Position numbers and translations under genes: made by a program
Origin: Alphaproteobacteria bacterium
Lineage (GTDB): Bacteria > Pseudomonadota > Alphaproteobacteria > Rhodobacterales > Rhodobacteraceae
Length of the DNA: 57,989 nucleotides
Assembly: GCA_030425185.1 (NCBI GenBank)
Contig: JAUIAU010000018.1
Coordinates: 1 to 57,989 of the forward strand
Direction of reading: 5' to 3'
Notes under the pieces: model-generated
Database searches by the model: none
Seen by the model: only the letters and a program-made list of their open reading frames with translations
What the model was told of the DNA's origin: nothing
In this document: in pieces, positions 16,479 to 27,604 of the stretch
How the letters are laid out: each line of letters starts with the position of its first letter
Position numbering within the stretch: position 1 is the stretch's first letter

Positions 16479-16537
16479 GGAAAGATAAGCGTTCCGCACG
16501 GCCGATCAACTCTTCCGTGCGCGGGTCGTGACCCGGA

Positions 16538-17836
16538 TCAGAGCGCCGGGTAGATCGGGAAGCGGGCGCAGAGGGCCGCGACCTCGGCCTTCACCGCGTC
16601 CTCGACCGCGCCGTTGCCGTCCGGCCCGTTCGCGGCCAGCCCGTCCACCACGCGTACGATCCAGTCGCCGATCTGGCGGAACTCCGGCTCGCCGAAGCCG
16701 CGCGTCGTGCCCGCCGGGCTGCCGAGGCGCACGCCCGAGGTGATCGTCGGCTTCTCGTCGTCGAACGGGATGCCGTTCTTGTTGCAGGTGATGTGCGCAC
16801 GTCCCAGCGCGGCCTCGGTGGCGTTGCCCTTCACGCCCTTCGGCCGCAGGTCCACCAGCATCAGGTGGGTGTCGGTGCCGCCGGTCACGATGTCGAGCCC
16901 GCCCTTCATCAGCTGGTCCGCCAGTGCTTGCGCGTTCAGGACGACCTGCTCGATGTAGGTCTTGAACTCGGGGCGCAGCGCCTCGCCGAAGGCCACCGCC
17001 TTGGCGGCGATCACATGCATCAGCGGGCCGCCCTGGATGCCGGGGAAGATGGCGCTGTTGACCTTCTTCGCCACCGCCTCGTCATCGGTCAGGATCATGC
17101 CGCCGCGCGGGCCGCGCAGGGTCTTGTGCGTGGTCGTGGTCGCGACATGGGCGTGCGGGAAGGGCGAGGGGTAGGCGCCGGTCGCCACGAGGCCCGCGAA
17201 ATGCGCCATGTCCACCAGCAGCCACGCGCCGACGCTGTCGGCGATCTCGCGCATCCGGGCGAAGTCGATGATCCGCGGAATGGCCGAGCCGCCCGCGATG
17301 ATCATCTTCGGCTTGTGCTCGGCGGCCAGCGCCGCGATCTGGTCGTAGTCGATGTCGAGCGTGTCGCGCCGCACGCCGTACTGCACCGCGTTGAACCACT
17401 TGCCCGACTGGTTCGGCTTGGCGCCGTGGGTCAGGTGCCCGCCCGCGTCGAGGCTCATGCCGAGGATGGTGTCGCCGGGCTGCAGCAGCGCGGTGAACAC
17501 GCCCTGGTTGGCCTGGCTGCCCGAGTTCGGCTGCACGTTGGCGAAGCCGCAGCCGAACAGCTGCTTGGCGCGCTCGATCGCCAGTTCCTCGGCGATGTCC
17601 ACGTACTGGCAGCCGCCGTAGTAGCGCTTGCCGGGATAACCCTCGGCGTACTTGTTGGTCATCACCGAACCCTGCGCGGCCATCACGGCGGCAGAGACGA
17701 TGTTCTCCGAGGCGATCAGTTCGATCTCGTCGCGCTGGCGGCCCAGCTCCTGGCCGATGGCGGCGAAGATCTCGGGGTCGCGGTCGGCGAGGCTTTCGGT
17801 GAAAAAGCCGCTGTCACGGGTCATCGGGGCGTTCAT
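16538..17836 (-). CDS. glyA: Serine hydroxymethyltransferase
   Basis: A 432-residue PLP enzyme interconverting serine and glycine with tetrahydrofolate. Signatures include [29 protein letters not shown], the PLP-lysine motif [14 protein letters not shown] and a late [13 protein letters not shown]. The ATG at 17836 (MNAPMTRD) is chosen because AAGGAG lies 8 nt upstream; an in-frame ATG 14 codons earlier has no such site. It is divergent from nadK across a 179-nt gap in which I see no riboswitch. Confidence 0.96.
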   Translation of the reverse strand: MNAPMTRDSGFFTESLADRDPEIFAAIGQELGRQRDEIELIASENIVSAAVMAAQGSVMTNKYAEGYPGKRYYGGCQYVDIAEELAIERAKQLFGCGFANVQPNSGSQANQGVFTALLQPGDTILGMSLDAGGHLTHGAKPNQSGKWFNAVQYGVRRDTLDIDYDQIAALAAEHKPKMIIAGGSAIPRIIDFARMREIADSVGAWLLVDMAHFAGLVATGAYPSPFPHAHVATTTTHKTLRGPRGGMILTDDEAVAKKVNSAIFPGIQGGPLMHVIAAKAVAFGEALRPEFKTYIEQVVLNAQALADQLMKGGLDIVTGGTDTHLMLVDLRPKGVKGNATEAALGRAHITCNKNGIPFDDEKPTITSGVRLGSPAGTTRGFGEPEFRQIGDWIVRVVDGLAANGPDGNGAVEDAVKAEVAALCARFPIYPAL

Positions 17837-18015
17837 GGCGCGGTCTCCTTCGGGCGGGATCACGGGTTTGGCGACCATCTAGAGCATAACCCCCAAGGTC
17901 AAAAGGCTCGAAAACGGCATAATGATCTTGAATCGGGTCACGTCGCGCGCCTCGGGCGCTTGTGTTTCGTTTTTGCGCCGGTGCAGTCTGGTCGGGAAAC
18001 CTGCCGGGAGGCCCC

Positions 18016-18783
18016 ATGCCCGTCCGTGACCGCATCGCCTTCCTGGCCTCGCCCGCGCCCGTCGCGCAGGAGGCGCTGCGCGCGCTGACCGGGCGCTATG
18101 GCCAGACCCTGCCCGAGACTGCGGACGTGATCGTGGCGCTGGGCGGCGACGGGTTCATGCTGCAGACCCTGCACGCCACCCAGGCGCTGCCCGCGCCGGT
18201 CTACGGCATGAACTGCGGCACCATCGGCTTCCTGATGAACGAATACGCCGAGACCGGGCTGACCGGGCGGCTGGCCGCCGCGCAGGAAGAGGTGCTGAAC
18301 CCGCTCCGGATGCAGGCCGTCACCGCGAACGGCACCCATCACGAGGCGCTGGCGATCAACGAGGTCTCGCTGCTGCGCGCCGGGCCGCAGGCCGCCAAGC
18401 TGCGCATCTTCGTCGATGGCAAGCTGCGCCTGCCGGAACTCGTGTGCGACGGCGCGCTGGTGGCGACGCCGGCGGGGTCCACCGCCTACAACTACTCGGC
18501 GCACGGGCCGATCCTGCCGATCGGCGCGGACGTGCTGGCGCTGACGGCAATGGCCGCGTTCCGGCCCCGGCGCTGGCGCGGCGCGCTGCTGCCCAAGGCC
18601 GCGAAGGTCCGGTTCGAGGTGCTGGAGCCCGGCAAGCGGCCGGTGATGGCGGATGCCGACTCGCGCTCGGTCCGCGACGTGGTGATCGTGGACATCGCCA
18701 GCGAACCGGCGATCTCGCACCGGATCCTGTTCGATCCCGGTCACGGGCTGGAGGAACGGCTGATCTCGGAGCAGTTCACCTGA
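18016..18783 (+). CDS. nadK: NAD kinase
   Basis: A 255-residue NAD kinase making NADP from NAD and ATP. The diagnostic GGDGFML lies near residue 43. [10 protein letters not shown] and the substrate-binding segment [15 protein letters not shown] follow. The start at 18016 (MPVRDRIAF) has GGGAG 5 nt upstream; upstream in-frame codons lack a site. It ends 16 nt before the convergent regulator gene. Confidence 0.94.
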   Translation: MPVRDRIAFLASPAPVAQEALRALTGRYGQTLPETADVIVALGGDGFMLQTLHATQALPAPVYGMNCGTIGFLMNEYAETGLTGRLAAAQEEVLNPLRMQAVTANGTHHEALAINEVSLLRAGPQAAKLRIFVDGKLRLPELVCDGALVATPAGSTAYNYSAHGPILPIGADVLALTAMAAFRPRRWRGALLPKAAKVRFEVLEPGKRPVMADADSRSVRDVVIVDIASEPAISHRILFDPGHGLEERLISEQFT

Positions 18784-18799
18784 GACCGGCCCGTCGCCC

Positions 18800-20217
<1,418 letters not shown>

Positions 20218-20221
<4 letters not shown>

Positions 20222-21792
20222 TGGGGCTCGGGGATGGTCTGGCGGCGATGGTGGAGCGGCGCGAGAACGCGGTCGGTCTCGGCGGCGACGAGGGGCCCGA
20301 GGCGGGCCAGTTCGGCCCGGTCCCCGGCATGCGAGGCGGTGTTGACCGCGTTGACGAGGTGGTGCAACGGCGCGGCGCCGACCGCGCCCGACAGCGAGAT
20401 CAGCACGTGCGAGGCGGCGCGCGCCTCCGCCCGGTCGGCCCCCGCGCAGGCGGTTGCCAGCCGCGCGGCGCTGCGGGCGAGGTCGGCGATCAGCCGGTCG
20501 AGCAACTCGCTCGACTGCAGCGGTCCGGCGATGTCGAGCAGCGCGTCGATCCGGGCGGGGTCGAGCGGCGGCGTGGCGGGGTCCGGCGCCTCGGCCGGCG
20601 GCTCGTCGCCGGGGCGCTTGCCGAAGGCGCGCAGCGCGGCGCTGAACACGCCGATGTCCATGATCGGCTTTGCGATGATCCCGTTCGCCCCGGCGGCATA
20701 GATCGCGTCGCGGTTGGCCTTCAGCACGTAGGCGGTCAGCGCCACCAGCGGCATCCCGGCGGTCGGGCCCTGCCGTCCCCGGATCGCGCGGATCACCTCG
20801 ATCCCGTCGAGGCGGGGCATCTCGATGTCGATCAGCGCGAGGTCGAAGTCCTCGCGGTCGAGCCAGTTCAGCGCCTCGATCCCGTCGTCGGCGATGCGGT
20901 ATTCCGCGCCGAGCGTCTCCAGCATCTGCGCGGCGAGCAGCTGGTTGGTCTCGTTGTCCTCGGCGACCAGCACCTTCAGCCCGGTCAGGTCGGTCAGCTC
21001 GGCGGTGCCGTCGCGCGGCGGCGCGGCGCGGACATGGCGCGCCGGGCTCCACGCGCGTTCGGGCAGCAGCAGCGTCGCCTCGGCCCCGCCGCCCTCGCGG
21101 TTGGTGATGCTCAGCCGCCCGCCCAGCCCGTCGGCCAGATGCTTGGCGATGTAGAGCCCCAGCCCCGAGCCGGGCTGCGCCGAGCCCTGCGGCCGTCCCG
21201 CGAACTGGAAGAGCTGCGCCAGCGCCGCGTCCGAGAAGCCCGGCCCGTCGTCGAGCACGCGGAAGCGCAGCTCGCCGCCGGGCCGCAGGTCCACCGCCAG
21301 CGTCGCGCCCTCGGTGCGGGCGTATTTCAGCGCGTTGCCGATCAGGTTGCCCAGCACCCGCTCCAGCGCGATGCGGTCGATCGACAGCACCTGCGGCAGG
21401 CCCTCGGCCTCGGTCACGGCAAAGCCCATCTGCCCGGCCTCGGCATGGCCGCTCCAGCGCGACGACAGGTCCTTGAGGAACCGCCCGAGGTGCAGGTTGC
21501 TCGGCGCGTGGCCGGGGCCCGCGCCCGCGCCGTCGAGATGGGTGTCGAGCAGGTCCTCGACCAGCCGGGCCAGCACCTCGCCCGAGCTGCGCACCCGGTC
21601 GAGCTGGGCGCGCACCTTGCCGTCGAGCGCGTCGCGGTCGATCATCCTGAGCCCGCCGATCACGTCGGACATGGCCGAGCGCAGGTCATGCGCGAGCAGC
21701 GACAGCGAGCGGTCCGGACCCTCCGCCGGGCCGAGGTCCGGCGGGGCCGGATCGGCGGTCCCCGCGATCTTATCCTGCGTTGCGCGCGACAC
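20218..21792 (-). CDS. Hybrid histidine kinase with receiver and Hpt domains
   Basis: A 524-residue cytoplasmic kinase. HisKA has His35 (LLAHDLRSAMS), and the HATPase domain shows NLIGNALKYA, DDGPGFS and GSGLGLYIAKHLA. A receiver domain follows, with LVAEDNETN, the acceptor Asp in LALIDIEMP and IIAKP. The C-terminal 100 residues look like an Hpt domain (ARAASHVLISLSGAVGA, with a candidate phospho-His), giving a full phosphorelay to the sigma54 regulator encoded next. No sensor domain precedes HisKA, so a partner protein or cytosolic cue may supply the signal. Confidence 0.88.
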
Positions 21793-21904
21793 GTTCCCGT
21801 CGCCTCATGGTTGCACGAGGCCTGTCTAGCGCATTCGATCCCGCACCGGAAGCTGTCTTAAAGTCAGTCTCCCGGTGCGTCTTTGCAGGGGGGTGCCGTC
21901 TGCG

Positions 21905-23797
21905 TCAGGCGGCCGGGTAGCCGAGGCCCTTCAGCGCCACCGCGATCTCGTCGAGGATCGCCGGGTCGTCGATGGTCGCGGGCATCTTGAACTCCTGCCC
22001 GTCGGCGATCTTGACCATGGTCGCCCGCAGGATCTTGCCCGAGCGCGTCTTGGGCAGCCGTTCCACCACGCAGGCCAGCTTGAACGCCGCGACCGGGCCG
22101 ATCTGGTCGCGCACCAGCTTCACGCAGTCGGCGACCACCTCGGCGGCGGGCCGGGTCGCGCCCTTGTTCAGGCACAGAAGGCCCAGCGGCAACTGGCCCT
22201 TCAGGTCGTCCGAGACCCCGATCACCGCGCATTCCGCGACATCGGGATGGCTGGCGAGCACCTCTTCCATCGCGCCGGTCGACAGGCGGTGACCCGCGAC
22301 GTTGATGACGTCATCGGTGCGCGCCATGATGTAGAGATAGCCGTCCGCGTCCTTCATGCCCGCGTCGCCGGTCTCGTAGTAGCCGGGGAAGGTGGTCAGG
22401 TAGGACTTGCGGAAGCGCGGCTCGGCGTTCCACAGCGTCGGCAGGGTGCCGGGCGGCAGCGGCAGCTTCACCGCGATGGCGCCAAGCTCGCCCGCGGGCA
22501 TCGGGTGCCCGGCCTCGTCCAGGATCTGCACGTCGTAGCCCGGCATGGCGACCGAGGGCGAGCCGATCTTGACCGGCAGTTCCTCGATCCCCAGCGGGTT
22601 GGCGGCAATCGCCCAGCCGGTTTCGGTCTGCCACCAGTGGTCGATCACCGGGACGCCCAGCTTGGCCTGCGCCCATTCGATGGTAGCGGGGTCCGCGCGC
22701 TCGCCCGCGAGGAACAGCGCCTTCAGCGAGCCGAGGTCGTAGTTCCCGATCAGCGTGCCCTGCGGGTCGTCGCGCTTGATCGCGCGGAAGGCGGTCGGCG
22801 CGGTGAACAGCACCCGCACCTTGTGGTCGCGGATCACCCGCCAGAAGGTGCCCGCGTCGGGGGTGCCGACCGGCTTGCCCTCGAAGACGACGGTGGTGTT
22901 GCCGTGGATCAGCGGGCCGTAGCAGATGTAGCTGTGGCCGACGACCCAGCCGACGTCCGAGGCGGCCCAGAAGACGTCGCCGGGATCGACGTTGTAGATG
23001 TTCTTCATCGACCAGTGCAGCGCCACGAGGTGGCCGCCGGTGTGGCGCACGACGCCCTTCGGCTGGCCCGTGGTGCCCGAGGTATAGAGGATGTAGGCCG
23101 GGTGATTGCCCTCGACCGGGACGCAGTCGGCCGGCGCGACGCCGTACTGGAAGCCGTGCCAGTCGTAGTCGCGGCCCTCCTCCAGGTGCGCCACTTCCTG
23201 CTCGCGCTGGAAGATCACGCAGAAGTCGGGCTTGTGCGCCGCCTGCGCGATGGCGTTGTCGAGGAGCGGCTTGTAATGGACCACGCGCCCCGGCTCGAGG
23301 CCGCAGGACGCCGCGATGATCGCCTTGGGCGTGGCGTCGTCGATGCGGACCGCCAGCTCGTGCGCGGCAAAGCCGCCGAACACGACCGAGTGGATCGCCC
23401 CGAGACGGGCACAGGCCAGCATCGCCTCCAGCGCCTCGGGCACCATCGGCATGTAGATGATGACGCGGTCGCCCTTCTCGATGCCCTTGGCGCGCAGCGC
23501 GCCCGCCAGACTGGCGACGCGGGTCTGCAGCTCGGCGAAGGTGATCGCGTGCTGGGTGTGGGTCAGCGGGCTGTCGTAGATGATCGCCGTCTGGTCGCCG
23601 CGCCCGGCCGCGACGTGGCGGTCCACCGCGTTCCAGCAGGTGTTGGTCAGGCCGTCGGCAAACCATTCGTAGATCGGGGCGGCCTCGTCCGACAGCGCCC
23701 GGGTCGGTGCGCGGTCCCAGTCGATGGCCTTGGCCTGCTCCATCCAGAACCCTTCCGGGTCCGCCTGCCACGCTGCATAGATATCCGAATATGCCAA
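21905..23797 (-). CDS. prpE: Propionyl-CoA synthetase
   Basis: A 630-residue acyl-CoA synthetase making propionyl-CoA from propionate, ATP and CoA. The AMP-binding signature is YILYTSGTTGQPKG. WWQTETGW, YYETGDAG, DDVINVAGHRLSTGAMEE and the catalytic-lysine end LPKTRSGKILRATM follow. VVFGGFAAHELAVRIDDA matches PrpE/Acs. The start is a TTG at 23797 (MAYSDIYAAW), with GGAGGA 9 nt upstream and the length expected for PrpE; frames upstream lack homology. Acetate or acrylate use is possible. Confidence 0.9.
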   Translation of the reverse strand: MAYSDIYAAWQADPEGFWMEQAKAIDWDRAPTRALSDEAAPIYEWFADGLTNTCWNAVDRHVAAGRGDQTAIIYDSPLTHTQHAITFAELQTRVASLAGALRAKGIEKGDRVIIYMPMVPEALEAMLACARLGAIHSVVFGGFAAHELAVRIDDATPKAIIAASCGLEPGRVVHYKPLLDNAIAQAAHKPDFCVIFQREQEVAHLEEGRDYDWHGFQYGVAPADCVPVEGNHPAYILYTSGTTGQPKGVVRHTGGHLVALHWSMKNIYNVDPGDVFWAASDVGWVVGHSYICYGPLIHGNTTVVFEGKPVGTPDAGTFWRVIRDHKVRVLFTAPTAFRAIKRDDPQGTLIGNYDLGSLKALFLAGERADPATIEWAQAKLGVPVIDHWWQTETGWAIAANPLGIEELPVKIGSPSVAMPGYDVQILDEAGHPMPAGELGAIAVKLPLPPGTLPTLWNAEPRFRKSYLTTFPGYYETGDAGMKDADGYLYIMARTDDVINVAGHRLSTGAMEEVLASHPDVAECAVIGVSDDLKGQLPLGLLCLNKGATRPAAEVVADCVKLVRDQIGPVAAFKLACVVERLPKTRSGKILRATMVKIADGQEFKMPATIDDPAILDEIAVALKGLGYPAA

Positions 23798-23986
23798 GGC
23801 CGTGCTCCTCCGTCTCGTCCCGGGGCGCAGTATCCCCACGGTTGCCGCCCCGGCAAGCCTGCGGCCTGCGCCCGAGGGTCACAGGCGGCGCTAACACGCA
23901 GGGCAGGGGCGCGGGCAGAAACCGGGTGACCGGGGCCGGACCGGCTGGTTAAGCTGCCGGGGACGTTCTTGTTTCCGAGGTTTGCC

Positions 23987-24889
23987 ATGGGCCGTTTCCT
24001 TCTCCTGTTCGCATGTCTGGCGCTGGTCGCGTCCCCCGCCGCCGCGCAGAACCAGACCCGCTGGAGCACCTACGACGTCCCGAGCGCCACCGGCGGCGGC
24101 ATCTGCCCGGTGGTGGACAACACGACCGGCAACTACTTCTGCTTCTCGCTCGCCTGCGGCTCGGGCAACCCGCTGCAGTACGAGATGGCCTTCGCGGGCG
24201 CGGGCTTCGACGAGAGCGACGCGCAGGTCCGGGTGATCGTGGACGGCCGCGCGCTGGCGCAGCTGACGATGCCGCGCGTCACCGAGCAGTCCGAGTTCGT
24301 CTACCGCACGCCCGTGGTCCTCGACCGCGATGCCGGGCTCCTGGCGGCACTCCGCAGCGGGCGCACGGGACGGATCGAGTTCAGCGTCGGCGGCCAGCCG
24401 GGCCGGGGGCGCGACTTCTCGCTGGCGGGCTCGTCGCGGGCGCTCGACTTCGCCTTCTCGCGTTGCGAACTGGCCCCGCCGCCGCCGCCCCTCGCGGTGG
24501 CCGATCCGGCGGCCAAGGTCCGGGCCGAGCTGACGGCGGAGTGCACCGAGAGCGGGCAGGTGGCCAGCTTCGACGACACGTTCATCGAGCGGCGCGACAT
24601 CGACCTCGACGGGCGCGAGGACCTGTTCCTGAACTACGGCGCCTACCGCTGCGGCGACTACGGGCTGATGTATTGCGGTTCGGCGGGCTGCGCGACGGAC
24701 ATCTGGTGGCAGACGCCGGCGGGCGACTACACCTTCGTGACCAACTCGTACTTCTACGAGATCAGCACCGAGACCGTGCCGGTCACCACCATGCGCACCC
24801 ACGGTAGCGCCTGCGGGCAGGTCGGTGTCGACAACTGCCTGCTGCGCTTCACCTGGGACAACGGCAAGCTGGTCCGGATGGCGGAATGA
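23987..24889 (+). CDS. Exported protein of unknown function with an EF-hand-like loop
   Basis: A 300-residue secreted protein. The start at 23987 (MGRFLLLF) gives a clean signal peptide ending ASPAAAQ. The N-terminal half carries CPVVDN and FCFSLACGSG with paired cysteines. The C-terminal half has DIDLDGREDLFLNYG, an FG-GAP or EF-hand-like calcium loop, then YRCGDYG, YCGSAGC and a late CGQVGVDNC, suggesting several disulphides. The gene ends in an ATGA overlap with the next secreted protein, so the two are coupled. I do not know the family. Confidence 0.72.
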   Translation: MGRFLLLFACLALVASPAAAQNQTRWSTYDVPSATGGGICPVVDNTTGNYFCFSLACGSGNPLQYEMAFAGAGFDESDAQVRVIVDGRALAQLTMPRVTEQSEFVYRTPVVLDRDAGLLAALRSGRTGRIEFSVGGQPGRGRDFSLAGSSRALDFAFSRCELAPPPPPLAVADPAAKVRAELTAECTESGQVASFDDTFIERRDIDLDGREDLFLNYGAYRCGDYGLMYCGSAGCATDIWWQTPAGDYTFVTNSYFYEISTETVPVTTMRTHGSACGQVGVDNCLLRFTWDNGKLVRMAE

Positions 24890-25329
24890 GCCTGCGCGCG
24901 CTCGGCGTCCTTTTGGCGCTGTCCGGGGCGGCGGCGGCCGACTGCCCGGCGATCCAGCCCGACTGCGGCGCGGCCACGCCCGCGACGATCCCCGGCACGG
25001 CGACGCTGGACGGCTACCGGACGGCCTGCGCGGCGCGGGGCGGCGTCTTCCTGCTGGAGGAGGGCGCGCTGCACCCGCTCGGCGGCGACCGCCCGGCCTG
25101 GGTGCTGCGCGAGCACGGTCTCAGTTGCGACGGCGCGCCGCCCTGCGCCGGGACGGCGTGCGAGACGCTGGTGATCCTGCCCGACGGCGCGGGCGAGGCG
25201 GTCGTCCACCGCGGCCGCTTCGACGCGGTCGAGCCGGTGCCGGGCGGCCTGCGTGCCCGCCGCGCGGACTGCGCGGGCGAGGCCTGCTGGGAGCGCCTGC
25301 CCTGGCCCGGCGGAGCGGCGGCCGACTAG
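24886..25329 (+). CDS. Cysteine-rich exported protein
   Basis: A 147-residue protein with a signal peptide (LRALGVLLALSGAAAADC). The mature part has about ten cysteines (CPAIQPDC, TACAARG, LSCDGAPPCAGTACE, ADCAGEAC), probably all disulphide-bonded in the periplasm. It is coupled by ATGA overlap to the exported protein at 23987; shared fate and cysteine richness suggest joint action. Its stop overlaps the stop of the convergent mct gene by 4 nt (CTAG). Function unknown. Confidence 0.65.
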   Translation: MSLRALGVLLALSGAAAADCPAIQPDCGAATPATIPGTATLDGYRTACAARGGVFLLEEGALHPLGGDRPAWVLREHGLSCDGAPPCAGTACETLVILPDGAGEAVVHRGRFDAVEPVPGGLRARRADCAGEACWERLPWPGGAAAD

Positions 25330-26582
25330 CCCGCCGCCGCGCGCCCGCGTTTCGCGAGGCCCTGCACCCGCGGGCCGTCCACGATGCCCTGGTCGAAGAG
25401 GCGCCCGATCTCGCGCGCGGGCAGGCCCGCGACGTCGGCCAGCACCGCCTCGGTATCTGCGCCGAGGGTCGGGGCGGGCCTGGGCGGCTGGCGGGGATGG
25501 GCCGAGAAGGTGACGACCGAGCCGGGCACGGGATAGGTTCCGATGCCGGGCTGCTCGATCTCTGCGAAGACCGGGTTCTCGGGCGACAGGTCGGGGTCCT
25601 CGGCCACCGCGCGGGCGAAGCTGCGGAACACGGACCAGGTCACGCCCGCGGCATCGCACATGGTGCCGATCTCGTCCGCGCCGTGCCGGGCGAACCATGG
25701 GGCGAAAAGCTCGGTGATCGCGGCGCGGTGGGTGTAGCGCGCGCCCTCGTTCTCGAAGCTGACGCCGAGCCGGGCCTCCAGCGCGGCGATGGCCCCGGTG
25801 GTGCCGGTCAGGGTGACGAGGCCGCGCCACTGGCGGTCGGTCAGCCCGATCACCATGATCCGCCGCCCGTCGGCGGTGACGAAGTCCTGCCCGTAAGCGC
25901 CGTAAAGCGCGTTGCCGCCCTTGGGCCGGTCGGTGCCGTTGATGCAGACCTCGCCGATGATGCCGAGATGGCCCAGCATCGCCGCCGCGACGTCCTTCAG
26001 CGTCAGGTCCACGTCCTGCCCCTCGCCGGTGCGCAGGCGGTGGCGCTCGGCGGCCAGCAGCGACGACACCGCGAGGTTGCCCGCGATGCAGTCCCAGGCG
26101 GGCAGGACATGGGCGACCGGCTCGGTCGAGCCGGCGGGCCCGGTGGCGTCGGGAAACCCGAGCGCGGGGTTGACGGTATAGTCCACCGCGGGCCGCTCGT
26201 GCCGGTCGCCCGACAGCGTGACCATGATCAGGTCGGCGCGATGCTGCGAGAGGGTGGCGTGGTCCATCCAGCCGCGCACCCGCAGGTTGGTCAGGAACAG
26301 CCCCGCGTCGGGGCCCGGTGCGGTGATGATCCGGGTGACCAGCTCGCGGCCCTCGGGGTTCTTCATGTTCACGGCGACCGAGCGCTTGCCCTTGTTCAGC
26401 CCGGCCCAGAACAGCGAGCGGCCGTCCTTGGTGACCGGCCAGCGCCCGGCGTCCAGCCCGCCCTCGATCCGGTCGAACCGGATCACGTCCGCGCCCATCT
26501 GCGCCAGCGTCATGCCCGCCAGCGGGATGGCGACGAAGGCCGAGCCCTCGACCACCCGCATTCCGTTCAGGATCCCGCTCAT
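25326..26582 (-). CDS. mct: Mesaconyl-CoA C1-C4 CoA transferase (2-methylfumaryl-CoA isomerase)
   Basis: A 418-residue family III (CaiB/BaiF) CoA transferase. The N-terminal GMRVVEGSAFVAIPLAGMTLA, the FWAGLNKGKRS segment, VDYTVNPALGFP and the late EQPGIGTYPVPGS closely follow Mct of the 3-hydroxypropionate bicycle rather than generic CaiB. That enzyme moves CoA within mesaconate from C1 to C4. The ATG at 26582 overlaps the stop of the hydratase gene (ATGA), an operon with the next step of the same route. A broader CoA transferase role cannot be excluded. Confidence 0.78.
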   Translation of the reverse strand: MSGILNGMRVVEGSAFVAIPLAGMTLAQMGADVIRFDRIEGGLDAGRWPVTKDGRSLFWAGLNKGKRSVAVNMKNPEGRELVTRIITAPGPDAGLFLTNLRVRGWMDHATLSQHRADLIMVTLSGDRHERPAVDYTVNPALGFPDATGPAGSTEPVAHVLPAWDCIAGNLAVSSLLAAERHRLRTGEGQDVDLTLKDVAAAMLGHLGIIGEVCINGTDRPKGGNALYGAYGQDFVTADGRRIMVIGLTDRQWRGLVTLTGTTGAIAALEARLGVSFENEGARYTHRAAITELFAPWFARHGADEIGTMCDAAGVTWSVFRSFARAVAEDPDLSPENPVFAEIEQPGIGTYPVPGSVVTFSAHPRQPPRPAPTLGADTEAVLADVAGLPAREIGRLFDQGIVDGPRVQGLAKRGRAAAG

Positions 26583-27436
26583 GCGTCCCACTCCGCCGTG
26601 GCCTGCATCCCCTGCGGCCCGCCGGGGGCGGCGGTGCAGAGGGTCAGGCGGGTTTCGGTCTCGTCGACGCCCATCACCAGCAGGTCATGGGTGTCGAACA
26701 TCGGGTGAATGCCGCGATAGCGGAACCGGTCGGGCGCGCGGCCCTTGCGGCGCGTGGCGGCGGCGGCGAGCAGCGTCGCCTGCAACGGGCCGTGGACCAG
26801 CAGGTCGGGGTAGTGCTCGACCTCGCGGGCATAGGCGCGGTCATAGTGGATGCGGTGCGCGTTGTAGGTCGCGGCCGAGTAGCGGAACAGCCGCACCGGC
26901 CCCATCGCGTGCCGCTCGGTGAAGAGCGGTGCCTCGGGCAGCGGCAAGGCGGCGGGCGGGCGGTAGCGGTCGGGGATCTCGAGATAGACGAGGGTCTGCA
27001 CCTCCTCGACCGCGAGGCCCGCCGCGCCCTCGATCCGGTGCTCGACGCTGACGAGGCCCATCGGCCCGGTCGCCCCCGTCTTGCGCTCGACCGAGGCGAT
27101 GCGCGAGGTCTGAGTGAACCGCTCGCCCAGGTGCAGCGGGCGGTGGAACCGCAGCGATCCGCCCGCCCACATCCGGCGGTTCAGCGACAGGTCGGGCAGC
27201 AGGCCCGTGCCATGCGCCGGGTGGCCGTCCGCGCCGAGGCCGTTGAGGGCGGTGTCGGGGTGCAGCGCCGCCCAGTGCCAGAGCGGCGGCAGCACGGCAC
27301 CCGCGGGCAGGGCGGCGGGCGTCCAGTCCGGGTCGAGCGCGGCGCCCAGCATGTTGGCCAGTTCCGGCGTGATCGCGGCATGCCGCGTCTCCGTCCGGCC
27401 GACCGCTTCGGTCGCCGGGTCCGTTGTCAGGGTCAT
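26579..27436 (-). CDS. meh: Mesaconyl-C4-CoA hydratase (MaoC / FAS1-like dehydratase)
   Basis: A 285-residue double hot-dog hydratase. The N-terminal half has NRRMWAGGSLRFHRPLHLGE and the C-terminal half RLFRYSAATYNAHRIHYDRAYA, the latter holding the catalytic Asn/His-type motif of MaoC-like hydratases, followed by DLLVHGPLQATLL. Meh hydrates mesaconyl-C4-CoA to citramalyl-CoA. Pairing with mct is what makes this specific call likely. The ATG at 27436 has GGAGG 7 nt upstream. The citramalyl-CoA lyase is not in the window. Confidence 0.76.
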   Translation of the reverse strand: MTLTTDPATEAVGRTETRHAAITPELANMLGAALDPDWTPAALPAGAVLPPLWHWAALHPDTALNGLGADGHPAHGTGLLPDLSLNRRMWAGGSLRFHRPLHLGERFTQTSRIASVERKTGATGPMGLVSVEHRIEGAAGLAVEEVQTLVYLEIPDRYRPPAALPLPEAPLFTERHAMGPVRLFRYSAATYNAHRIHYDRAYAREVEHYPDLLVHGPLQATLLAAAATRRKGRAPDRFRYRGIHPMFDTHDLLVMGVDETETRLTLCTAAPGGPQGMQATAEWDA

Positions 27437-27530
27437 CGTCGAACCTCCCGCAGGCAGCGGCGCCGGGCGTCCGGGGCCGGGCACGCGCCTTGATCGAGAC
27501 AGGCTGCGGGCGAATCCGGGTCAATGCAAG

Positions 27531-27546
27531 GTATTCATATGCATAC
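27531..27546. promoter_or_regulatory. Palindrome GTATTCATATGCATAC upstream of meh-mct
   Basis: A 16-bp palindrome with one mismatched pair, centred on CATATG, in an A/T-rich island about 95 nt upstream of the meh start. It is a candidate operator for the meh-mct pair. No regulator gene is adjacent. Confidence 0.4.
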
Positions 27547-27604
27547 GGAAATCGCCCCGCGCCATGACGCGGTGCAGCATTCCGGGGCGCGGACCCGGGG
27601 GCGG

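Noticed and set aside
17837-18015. Glycine riboswitch upstream of glyA
   Set aside because: No tandem aptamer-like conserved stems were found in the 179-nt divergent gap.
22311-23897. Large alternative-frame product inside prpE
   Set aside because: It is a shifted reading of prpE, Arg/Ala/Gly-rich, with no ribosome site.
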